64,000 nucleotides of DNA from assembly GCA_964476565.1 (NCBI GenBank), contig CAYZBG010000017.1, positions 5,591 to 69,590 of the forward strand. Direction: 5' to 3'. The translations under genes and the position numbers were made by a program. The notes below the pieces were generated by a model. It was given only the letters and a program-made list of their open reading frames with translations. It had not been told where the DNA came from and made no database searches. This DNA comes from CAMAXB01 sp964476565. GTDB lineage: Bacteria; Verrucomicrobiota; Verrucomicrobiia; Opitutales; Opitutaceae. Below, in pieces: positions 32,348-40,198 of this stretch. Each line of letters starts with the position of its first letter. The stretch's first letter is position 1.

Positions 32348-35062
32348 TCAGAGGCGGGCGGCCATGACGGCCTCGAGCTTCGCGGCGTCCTTGCCCCCGC
32401 CCATGGCGAAATCAGGTTTGCCGCCACCCTTGCCGCCGAGCTGTCCGGCGATTTCGCCGATCAGTTTGCCAGCCTGGAAGCCGGCCTTGATGGCCGCGGG
32501 CGAGCAGAACGCGACGAGGCTGGTCTTGTCGCCAAAGGCGGCGCCGAGGGTCACGACGCCTTCGCCCAACCGGGCCAGCACCTGCGAACCCAGATGGCGC
32601 AGGGCCTCGGGCTCGGGCACGGTGACGGCGGCGGACACGAACTTCAGGCCGTTCTTCTCCACCGCAGCCGCAGCGAGTTCGGCGGAGAGGGCGGCGGACG
32701 CCTTCTGCTCGATGGCGCGGAGCTTCTTCTCGAGGTCCTTCTGATGGGCGAGCAATGTCTCGAGTTTCTTCGCGACGTCGTTCGGACCGGCGGACAGCAG
32801 GGAGCCGACGGCGGCGAGAGCGGCCTCGCGTTGGGCGACGAAATCGAACGCAGCCTGGCCGGCGACGGCTTCGATGCGGCGCGTGCCGGCGGCAATGGCC
32901 ATCTCGGCGACGACCTTGATCAGGCCGATCTCGCCCGTGGTGGCGACATGGGTGCCGCCGCAGAGCTCGCGGCTGTAGCCGCCGATGTCGACGACGCGGA
33001 CGCGGGCGCCGTACTTGTCGCCGAAGAAGGCGAGGGTGCCCTCGGGCTTCTTGTCGAAGTCAGTTTCGTAGGCGGACACCGGCGCGTTATCGATGACCTT
33101 CTCGTTGACCAGCCGTTCGACCTCCTTGAGCTGCTCGGGCGTCATCGCCTCGAAGTGCGAGAAGTCGAAGCGCATGCGCTCGGAAGTCTTCGAGGTACCG
33201 GCTTGGCGGACATGGGTGCCGAGCACCTTGCGCAGCGCCCAATGGATCAAGTGGGCGGCGCTGTGATGGCGGGAGATGGCGCGGCGGCGGTCGACCGACA
33301 CGCGCAGCGTGGCGGCGGAGGAAGCAGCCGGAAGGCCGGACGCAGGAACGGACGCGAGCTTATGCAGGAACCGACCGGACTTGTCCTTGATCGTGTCGGC
33401 GACCGCGAAGTCGGTGCCGGCGATCGTGACGGTTCCGGTGTCGCCCGCCTGACCGCCCATTTCGGCGTAGAAAGGCGTGCGGTCGAAGACGAGGTACGTG
33501 TCCTTGTCCGTTTTCACCACCTCAACCAGCGTCGCCGCAGCCTGGGTTTCCGAGTAGCCCACGAAATCGGTCGGCTTCTGATCAACGCTCTCGCCCTCCG
33601 TGGCGGCGACGATGACTTCCTTCTTCTGCGACGCGCGGGCGCGCTCGCGCTGCTGTTCCATCAGACGCTCGAACTCGGCGGTGTCGACCGTGAGCCCGCG
33701 CTCCGTGGCGAGCAGTTGGGTCATGTCGAGCGGGAAGCCGTAGGTGTCGTAGAGCTCGAAGGCGAGGGCGCCTTCAACCTTGGACGAGGCGCTGTTGGCA
33801 TCGAACGCCTTGTAGAACAGCGCCAGTCCCCGATCCAGCGTGCGCCCGAAGCTCTCTTCCTCGCTGCGAATCACGCGGCGGATGATTTCCTGCTGTTGCA
33901 CGAGCTCCGGAAACACCGGGCCGAGCGACTCGACGACCGGTGCCACGAGTTGTTCGAAGAAGCCGGTCTTCAGGCCGAGCTTCTTGCCGTAGAGAATGCC
34001 GCGGCGGAGGATGCGGCGGATGACGTAGTTGCGGCCTTCATTGCCGGGCAGAATGCCGTCGGCGATGGCGCAGCTGATGGTGCGGGCGTGGTCGGCCAGC
34101 ACGCGGAAGGCGATGTCGGTCTGCTCCTGCTCGCTCAGGCCCTCGCGCTTCGTCGGCACGGTACGCGCGTAGGTCCGGCCGGAGAGGTCCGTGATCTTCC
34201 GGAAGAGCGGCGCGAACACGTCCGCCTCGTAGTTGGACGGTTCGGCGGAGAAGTCCTTGAAACCCTTCGTCGTCGCGTAAATGCCGGCGACGCGTTCGAA
34301 GCCCATGCCGGTGTCGACATGCTTGGCCGCGAGCGGGGCGAAGGTGCCGTCGGCGTTTGCGTTGAATTGGATGAACACGTGGTTCCAGATCTCGATGCAG
34401 CGGGGCGAGCTGGAGTTCACGAGGGCGCGACCGGCCGCCTCGTCGTCGGAGGGCAGCAGATTGAAATGGATTTCCGAGCAGGGGCCGCAGGGGCCCGTGT
34501 CGCCCATCATCCAAAAGTTGTCCTTCTTGTTGCCGTGAACGATGTGCACGGCCGGGTCGAGGCCGGCGGCGCGGAAGATGCCCGCCCAGATGTCGTAGGC
34601 CTCCTGGTCAAACTCTGCCGGATCGCCTTTGGCCTTGTTGGGCGCGTACACGGTGGCGAACAGGCGCTTGGGCGGGATGCCCCAGACTCGGGTGAGCAGT
34701 TCCCAGCCCCAGGTCAGCGACTCCTTCTTGAAATAGTCGCCGAACGACCAGTTGCCCAGCATCTCGAAGAGGGTGTGGTGGTAGGTGTCGAAGCCGACAT
34801 CCTCGAGGTCGTTGTGTTTGCCGCCGGCGCGGATGCACTTCTGGGTGTCGGCCGCCCGGGTGTCCTTGGACGGGCGGGCTCCGGCCCATTTCGAGACGTC
34901 CGGCGCGCGGTCGCCGAGAAAAATGGGCACGAATTGGTTCATGCCCGCGTTCGTGAAAAGCAGTCCGGGGGAGTCCGGCAGCAGGGACGACGAGGGCACG
35001 ATCGTGTGTCCCTGGCGGGCAAAGAAATCGAGGAAGGACTGGCGGATCTCGGCGGAGGTCAT
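32348..35062 (-). CDS. alaS: Alanyl-tRNA synthetase
   Basis: A 904-residue class II synthetase that charges tRNA-Ala. Motif 1 begins MTSAEIRQSFLDFFARQGH and contains FTNAGMNQFVP; the class II core holds RAADTQKCIRAGGKHNDLEDV and TYHHTLFEMLGNWSFGDYF. The editing domain has the zinc motif HHSAAHLIHWAL and CGGTHVATTGEIG. The C-terminal coiled-coil C-Ala domain is present. The ATG at 35060-35062 matches the family start; an upstream frame adds 30 poor residues. It heads the alaS, small acidic protein, DUF5069, ispH run on the minus strand. Confidence 0.96.
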   Translation of the reverse strand: MTSAEIRQSFLDFFARQGHTIVPSSSLLPDSPGLLFTNAGMNQFVPIFLGDRAPDVSKWAGARPSKDTRAADTQKCIRAGGKHNDLEDVGFDTYHHTLFEMLGNWSFGDYFKKESLTWGWELLTRVWGIPPKRLFATVYAPNKAKGDPAEFDQEAYDIWAGIFRAAGLDPAVHIVHGNKKDNFWMMGDTGPCGPCSEIHFNLLPSDDEAAGRALVNSSSPRCIEIWNHVFIQFNANADGTFAPLAAKHVDTGMGFERVAGIYATTKGFKDFSAEPSNYEADVFAPLFRKITDLSGRTYARTVPTKREGLSEQEQTDIAFRVLADHARTISCAIADGILPGNEGRNYVIRRILRRGILYGKKLGLKTGFFEQLVAPVVESLGPVFPELVQQQEIIRRVIRSEEESFGRTLDRGLALFYKAFDANSASSKVEGALAFELYDTYGFPLDMTQLLATERGLTVDTAEFERLMEQQRERARASQKKEVIVAATEGESVDQKPTDFVGYSETQAAATLVEVVKTDKDTYLVFDRTPFYAEMGGQAGDTGTVTIAGTDFAVADTIKDKSGRFLHKLASVPASGLPAASSAATLRVSVDRRRAISRHHSAAHLIHWALRKVLGTHVRQAGTSKTSERMRFDFSHFEAMTPEQLKEVERLVNEKVIDNAPVSAYETDFDKKPEGTLAFFGDKYGARVRVVDIGGYSRELCGGTHVATTGEIGLIKVVAEMAIAAGTRRIEAVAGQAAFDFVAQREAALAAVGSLLSAGPNDVAKKLETLLAHQKDLEKKLRAIEQKASAALSAELAAAAVEKNGLKFVSAAVTVPEPEALRHLGSQVLARLGEGVVTLGAAFGDKTSLVAFCSPAAIKAGFQAGKLIGEIAGQLGGKGGGKPDFAMGGGKDAAKLEAVMAARL

Positions 35063-35312
35063 GCGAGGATGGGAAGGCCGAGCAAAAAGGCCCGCCGCGA
35101 CCGCGGAAAGGATAATCTCGGAGGCGGATCCGGGAGCCTGCCGGTGGGTCAACGCGCGGCGGCGCGGTCAATTGCGTGAATTTTCTTTCGGTCCGGCGAG
35201 TAAAGGCACGGCCGCTCATCGCCCTGCGCCGGAGGAATTGTTCCCGGCTCCTCGCAATTGTCGATGTCACTGATAGTCTATTGCCCCGGCTGATACACTG
35301 ACCTGAAACAAA

Positions 35313-36044
35313 GTGGCGAAAAAATCTCACGTTACCATCGACGACGCAGCGCTACAGGCACGTCTGGGGACGACGATCCGGAAATTTCGTAAGCAACTGG
35401 GAATCACCCAGGAAGAGTTGGCGTGGAGGGCGGACCTGCATCGCACCTACATCGCTGACATCGAGCGGGGTGGGCGTAACGTAACGCTGCGCAGCATCGC
35501 CAATCTCGCGAAGGCCTTGGAGGTCTCGGTCGACGAACTGCTGGGCGGAGGCGAGGCGCTGGCCGAGGCTCCGGCACCCGTCGCGTACGCCGGCGGACCG
35601 CAGGCGCCCGGCGAGGTCCTCCTGATCGAAGACAGCGCCGAGGATGCCGCCCTCACGCTGCGCGCATTCGAGGTCGCCCAGTTTGCCAACCCGGTGCGCG
35701 TGATTGGCGACGGAGCGGAGGCGGTGGAATACCTGCTGTCCACCGGCCGGTATGCCCGCCGTCGGCCGGCGCCGCTCCCGCAACTGGTCCTGTTGGACCT
35801 GATGCTGCCCGGGCGATCCGGCTTGGAGGTTCTGCGTGAGATTCGGGAGAATGAACGGACCCGCGCACTCCCGGTGGTGGTGCTGACCGGATCGCGGGAC
35901 GATCGCGATATCATCGAGTGCGCCCGGCTAGGGGCCGCGCACTACCTCGTGAAGCCGGTCAGTTTTGAGACGTTCTGCCAGGTCACATCGCGCCTGCAGC
36001 AACGCTGGCTCTTACTCCAACCGGACGATCCTTGTCCGGTTTGA
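35313..36044 (+). CDS. XRE-type DNA-binding domain fused to a receiver
   Basis: A 243-residue protein. Residues 15-75 are an XRE/Cro helix-turn-helix (FRKQLGITQEELAWRADLHRTYIADIERG), joined by an Ala/Pro linker to a receiver domain at about 100-230 with LIEDSAEDAAL, phosphoacceptor Asp in LVLLDLMLPGRSG, Thr in VVLTGSRDD and Lys in VKPVSFETF. Receivers normally precede their DNA-binding domain; here the order is reversed and the HTH is of phage-repressor type. The start is GTG at 35313. It heads a kinase/receiver operon and is divergent from alaS across 250 bp in which I see no clear promoter. Confidence 0.88.
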   Translation: MAKKSHVTIDDAALQARLGTTIRKFRKQLGITQEELAWRADLHRTYIADIERGGRNVTLRSIANLAKALEVSVDELLGGGEALAEAPAPVAYAGGPQAPGEVLLIEDSAEDAALTLRAFEVAQFANPVRVIGDGAEAVEYLLSTGRYARRRPAPLPQLVLLDLMLPGRSGLEVLREIRENERTRALPVVVLTGSRDDRDIIECARLGAAHYLVKPVSFETFCQVTSRLQQRWLLLQPDDPCPV

Positions 36045-36085
36045 ACCCTGCCCCGGCCGGCTCTCCGGTCCCCCTTCCTACCGCC

Positions 36086-37618
36086 ATGCGCACCGATCAG
36101 CAGCTCAAGGACTCGCTTCGGGAGATCGGTGACTTGAAGTCGGCGCTCGACGAGCACGCCATCGTCGCGGTCACCGATCCCCAGGGCCGGATCACCTACG
36201 TCAACGACAAGTTCTGCGCCATCTCCAAGTACGCCCGCGAGGAGCTGATCGGTCAGGATCACCGCATCATTAATTCGAATCACCACGGCAAGGCGTTCAT
36301 TCGCGACCTGTGGGTGACGATTGCAAACGGCCGGGTCTGGCACGGAGAGATCAAGAACCGGGCCAAAGACGGCACCTATTACTGGGTCGACACGACGATC
36401 GTGCCTTTTCTCAACGAGCAGGGAAAACCGCGGCAGTATGTCGCGATCCGTGCCGACATCACCGAGCGGAAGAAAGCGGAGGAGGAACTGCGGGCGTCCA
36501 CCAAGGAGGTGCTCGACCTCAAGTCCGCGCTGGATGAGCACGCCATCGTCGCGATCACGGATCCCCAGGGTCGGATCACCTACGTCAACGACAAGTTCTG
36601 CGCCATCTCGAAGTATTCCCGCGAAGAGCTGCTCGGGAAGGATCACGAGATCATCAACTCAGGATATCACAGCAAAGCGTTCATCCGCGACCTCTGGGTG
36701 ACGATCGCGAACGGCCGGGTCTGGCACGGGGAGATCAAGAACCGGGCCAAGGACGGCACGTACTACTGGGTCGACACGACGATCGTACCCTTCCTCAACG
36801 AGCAGGGAAAACCGCGGCAGTATGTCGCAATCCGTGCCGACATCACCGAGCGAAAGAAGGCCGAGGAGACGGTGCAGCAGCTCAATGCGGACCTCGAGCA
36901 GCGGGTGGCCGAGCGCACCTCGCAGCTCGAGGCGGCCAATCGCGAGCTCGAGGCGTTCTCGTATTCAGTTTCCCATGACCTTCGGGCGCCCCTGCGCGCC
37001 GTGGACGGTTTCTCCCAGGCGGTGCTGGAGGATTTTGGCGACCTGCTGCCCGAGGAGGGACGCCGCCAGCTGACGACGATCCGGTACAGCGCCCAGCGCA
37101 TGGGCACGTTGATCGACGACCTTCTCGCCTTCTCCAGGCTCAACCGTCACCCGTTGAAGCGCGAGAGTTTCGACACGCTCCGCGTGGTGCGCGCCGCGGT
37201 CGACGAACTGGGGGCGCCGTGGCCGGACCGCGAGGTGGAGATTCGCATTGGCGAGTTGCCGGCGACCTCGGGCGACCCGGCCCTGCTCAAGCAGGTCTGG
37301 CTCAACCTGCTGTCGAACGCCCTCAAATACACCCGCAAACGGTCGCAAGCCGTGATCGAGGTCGAGGGCCGTACGGTTGACGAAGGCGTTCAGTTCAGCG
37401 TGCGCGACAACGGCGTCGGTTTCGACATGCGGTACGCCGACAAGCTCTTCGGGGTCTTTCAACGGCTCCACCGCGTCGAGGAGTACGACGGCACGGGCGT
37501 GGGCCTGGCGATCGTGCAGCGCATCGTGCACCGGCATGGCGGGCGTATCTGGGCGGAGGCCGTTCCCGACCAAGGTGCTACCTTCCATTTCACCATCGCA
37601 GGAATTCCCCCCGTATGA
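36086..37618 (+). CDS. Soluble sensor kinase with two near-identical PAS domains
   Basis: A 510-residue cytoplasmic histidine kinase with no membrane span. PAS domains lie at residues about 16-132 and 144-260, copies that differ at only eight positions in 118. A coiled coil follows, then HisKA (SYSVSHDLRAPLRAVDGFS) and HATPase (WLNLLSNALKYT, DNGVGFDM, GTGVGLAIV), of the phytochrome-like class. The PAS sequence (VWHGEIKNRAKDGTYYWV) is of the Aer/PAS_3-like type that often binds flavin or heme, unproven here. The ATG at 36086 is preferred to an upstream TTG. It overlaps the next gene by four bases. Confidence 0.9.
   Translation: MRTDQQLKDSLREIGDLKSALDEHAIVAVTDPQGRITYVNDKFCAISKYAREELIGQDHRIINSNHHGKAFIRDLWVTIANGRVWHGEIKNRAKDGTYYWVDTTIVPFLNEQGKPRQYVAIRADITERKKAEEELRASTKEVLDLKSALDEHAIVAITDPQGRITYVNDKFCAISKYSREELLGKDHEIINSGYHSKAFIRDLWVTIANGRVWHGEIKNRAKDGTYYWVDTTIVPFLNEQGKPRQYVAIRADITERKKAEETVQQLNADLEQRVAERTSQLEAANRELEAFSYSVSHDLRAPLRAVDGFSQAVLEDFGDLLPEEGRRQLTTIRYSAQRMGTLIDDLLAFSRLNRHPLKRESFDTLRVVRAAVDELGAPWPDREVEIRIGELPATSGDPALLKQVWLNLLSNALKYTRKRSQAVIEVEGRTVDEGVQFSVRDNGVGFDMRYADKLFGVFQRLHRVEEYDGTGVGLAIVQRIVHRHGGRIWAEAVPDQGATFHFTIAGIPPV
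36131..36866 (+). repeat. Tandem 384-bp duplication of a PAS domain
   Basis: Two direct copies start at 36131 and 36515, exactly 384 bp (128 codons) apart. From the codons for KAFIRDLWV to the end of each PAS domain the proteins are identical; eight substitutions cluster in the first half. Silent differences are scattered throughout, so the copies are recent or kept alike by gene conversion rather than an assembly artefact of an exact repeat. Confidence 0.9.
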
Positions 37619-38067
37619 CCGACCCCAACGCCATTGAACTGCTCCTCGTGGAGGACAATCCCCAGGACCTGGAACTCGCCCTTCGCGCCCTGCGCAAGGC
37701 GAAGCTGGTCAATCGGGTGCACGTGGCGCGCGATGGGGCCGAGGCCCTGGAGTTCATCTTCGGCGAGGGCGCCCATGCGGGGCGACGGATCAACGAAGGA
37801 CCCAACGTCATCCTGCTCGACCTGAAGCTGCCCAAGGTCGACGGCCTCGAAGTGCTCCGCCGCGTCAAAAGCGATCCGCGCACCAAGGTGATTCCGGTCG
37901 TGGTGCTGACCTCGTCGAAAGAACAGCGCGACGTAGTCGAGAGCTATCAGCTGGGCGTGAACAGCTACATCGTGAAGCCGGTCAACTTCGAGCGTTTCTC
38001 CGCCGCGGTGGGCGACCTCGGACTCTACTGGCTCCTATTGAATCAACCGCCGAAGGTCGAGGATTGA
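37615..38067 (+). CDS. Rcp1-like response regulator
   Basis: A 150-residue stand-alone receiver: LLVEDNPQDLELA, an insertion loop typical of phytochrome-associated Rcp1 regulators (FGEGAHAGRRINEGPNV), phosphoacceptor Asp in VILLDLKLPKVDG, VVLTSSKEQRD and the Lys of IVKPVNFERF. Its ATG overlaps the preceding kinase stop (ATGA), so the kinase is its likely phosphodonor. The same VKPV-NF/SFE tail occurs in the XRE-REC protein, suggesting that one kinase may serve both. The hybrid kinase follows 5 bp later. Confidence 0.92.
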   Translation: MTDPNAIELLLVEDNPQDLELALRALRKAKLVNRVHVARDGAEALEFIFGEGAHAGRRINEGPNVILLDLKLPKVDGLEVLRRVKSDPRTKVIPVVVLTSSKEQRDVVESYQLGVNSYIVKPVNFERFSAAVGDLGLYWLLLNQPPKVED

Positions 38068-38072
38068 CCGTC

Positions 38073-40028
38073 ATGTTGCAGACCCTCCGAGCGCTGTTGG
38101 TGGAGGATAGTCCCAGTGACGCCGAATTGCTGGTGCGTGCCCTGCGCACCGCCGGCTTTCGCCCGGTGGTGGAGCGGGTGGACAATGCTGCTGATTTCCA
38201 GCGCCGGCTTCACGACGGGTGGGACCTGATTCTCTCGGACTATTCGTTGCCGCAGTTCTCCGGCCTCGCGGCGCTCGACCTGCTGCAGGCGTCCGGCCTC
38301 GACCTTCCATTCATCATCATTTCCGGCACGATCGGAGAGGAGACCGCCGTCGAGGCCATGCGGCGCGGTGCGTCCGACTACCTGCTCAAGGACCGGCTCG
38401 GTCGGTTGGAGCCGGCCGTGTCACGCGCCCTGGCCCAGGCCGCACTCCGGCGCGAGCATCGGCGTGCGCATGAGGCGCTGGCGGAAAGCGAACAGCGATT
38501 CCGGCAGCTCGCCGAGAACATCCAGGAAGTGTTCTGGATCACCAACGCCCGCCGCAACCAGATGCTTTACGTGAGTCCGGCGTTCGAACGCCTTTGGGGG
38601 CACCCCTGCACGGACCTCTATGAACGGCCGAGGCTGTGGTTCGACGTCGTGCACGAGGATGATCGTGCGCGGGTCGCCGAGGCGACGGCGCGGCAAGCGG
38701 AGTTGGGGTACGACATCGAGTTCAGGATCCTTCATGCCGACGGCACCGTGCGTTGGATTCATGACAAGGCCTTTCCGGTGCGGGGCCCCGATGGTCTGAT
38801 CTACCGCATGGTCGGCGTGGCCGAGGATGTTACGGAGCGACGGCGGTTGGAGGAGCGGATTCTGCGCGCCCAGCGCATGGAGGTGATCGCCGCCATGACC
38901 AGCGGCATCACCCATGACCTGAACAACATCCTGGGGTCGATGCTGATGGCGGCGGGTTTGGTGAAGGCCCGCCTCGCCGAGGAAGGCGATCGCGAACTGC
39001 TGGCGACGGTGGAAATGGGAGCCCAACGCGGCGCCCGCATGCTTTCGCAGTTGCTGACCTTCAGTCGCGGGGTGGAGGGGACCAAGTCTACGATCGGCCT
39101 CGGTGCCGTCCTGGAGGAGTTGAGCGGCCTGATGCGCGCCACGATCCCGCGCTACATCGAGGTGAACGTTACGGCGGCGCCGGACCTCATGTACGTCGTG
39201 GCGGACGCCACGCAGCTGCATCAGGTTCTGATGAACCTTTGCGTCAATGCGCGCGATGCCATGGCTGGCGGAGGCGTCCTCCAGATCGAGGCGAAGAATG
39301 CGTTGCTGAGCGAAGCCGATGTGGCGCCTTACCCGGGGGCGCGACCGGGCTGGCATGTGGTGCTCCGTGTTTCCGATTCGGGAAGCGGAATTCCGCCCGA
39401 CATCATCGGTCGGATCTTCGATCCGTTCTTCACCACCAAGGAGGTCGGCAAAGGTACCGGACTCGGCCTCGCGTCCGTGCTGGGAATCGTCCGGAACCAC
39501 GGAGGTTTTGTGACCGTGGAAAGCGACGTGGGGCGCGGTTCGACGTTCCGGGTGCATCTGCCCGCGACCGCCGAAACGCCGGTGTCCCGGGCCTCGTCGT
39601 CCGGGGCTCCCTTCGCCCGGGGCAGCGGCGAGCGGGTGCTGGTGGTGGACGATGATGCCGATATCCTGAAGGTGACGGTGCAGCTGCTCGAGGCGAACGG
39701 GTACCGGGCCATTCCGACCGTCTGCGCCGAGGATGGCCTCCGTGTGTTTCTGGAGCAGGCGGATACGATCAAGGTCGTCATCACCAACATGCACATGCCG
39801 GGAATGGGCGGACTGGCCCTGATCCGCGCTCTGCGCGTCCTCGAGAACCTGCATGTCGGCTTCCTCGTGGTCAGCGGCGAGGATCAGTCCGGCCTGCAGG
39901 ACGAGTTCGAACGGCTCGGGGTGTCGGAGTTCCTGCCCAAACCGGCTTCGCCCAGCCAGCTGCTTCGCGCCGTCGCGAAGGCCGCGCAGACGGCGCAGAT
40001 GCCACGGCGCCGCGAGCTCGGTTCGTAG
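38073..40028 (+). CDS. Hybrid histidine kinase REC-PAS-HisKA-HATPase-REC
   Basis: A 651-residue soluble protein. The N-terminal receiver (about 5-120) has its Asp in LILSDYSLPQFSG; PAS follows at about 140-260 (FWITNARRNQMLYVSPAFERLWG), then a HisKA with THDLNNILGSML, HATPase (LCVNARDAM, DSGSGIP, GTGLGLASV) and a C-terminal receiver at about 525-640. In the last receiver the phosphoacceptor is asparagine (VVITNMHMPGMGG, residue 572), so it cannot be phosphorylated conventionally. I take the ATG at 38073; a TTG three codons upstream is possible. It ends the XRE-REC phosphorelay operon. Confidence 0.9.
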   Translation: MLQTLRALLVEDSPSDAELLVRALRTAGFRPVVERVDNAADFQRRLHDGWDLILSDYSLPQFSGLAALDLLQASGLDLPFIIISGTIGEETAVEAMRRGASDYLLKDRLGRLEPAVSRALAQAALRREHRRAHEALAESEQRFRQLAENIQEVFWITNARRNQMLYVSPAFERLWGHPCTDLYERPRLWFDVVHEDDRARVAEATARQAELGYDIEFRILHADGTVRWIHDKAFPVRGPDGLIYRMVGVAEDVTERRRLEERILRAQRMEVIAAMTSGITHDLNNILGSMLMAAGLVKARLAEEGDRELLATVEMGAQRGARMLSQLLTFSRGVEGTKSTIGLGAVLEELSGLMRATIPRYIEVNVTAAPDLMYVVADATQLHQVLMNLCVNARDAMAGGGVLQIEAKNALLSEADVAPYPGARPGWHVVLRVSDSGSGIPPDIIGRIFDPFFTTKEVGKGTGLGLASVLGIVRNHGGFVTVESDVGRGSTFRVHLPATAETPVSRASSSGAPFARGSGERVLVVDDDADILKVTVQLLEANGYRAIPTVCAEDGLRVFLEQADTIKVVITNMHMPGMGGLALIRALRVLENLHVGFLVVSGEDQSGLQDEFERLGVSEFLPKPASPSQLLRAVAKAAQTAQMPRRRELGS

Positions 40029-40105
40029 ACGGCACCGCCCTGGGCGCGAAGCCGGACCCGGTCGAAGCGGACTGTACGCATCGGTCCGCCGGGAATGGTG
40101 TCGCC

Positions 40106-40133
40106 TTGGCGGGCGAGCGCATTGTGGTACGAT
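40106..40133 (+). promoter_or_regulatory. Possible sigma-70-type promoter of the lyase gene
   Basis: TTGGCG at 40106-40111 and TACGAT at 40128-40133 are 16 bp apart, an acceptable -35/-10 pair in the 170-bp gap between the hybrid kinase and the lyase gene. The hexamers are imperfect and the region is GC-rich, so this is only a candidate. Confidence 0.3.
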
Positions 40134-40198
40134 CCGTGTGGTTCTCCGCGCGCCCGACGAAAGCGTGGTCCGATCAACCCGGATTGTGTTCCTGCCCC

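Noticed and set aside
35063..35312. tRNA or small RNA in the alaS/XRE-REC gap
   Set aside because: No cloverleaf, no TTCGA-type T-loop and no terminator hairpin found. The same check of the other gaps larger than 150 bp was also negative.
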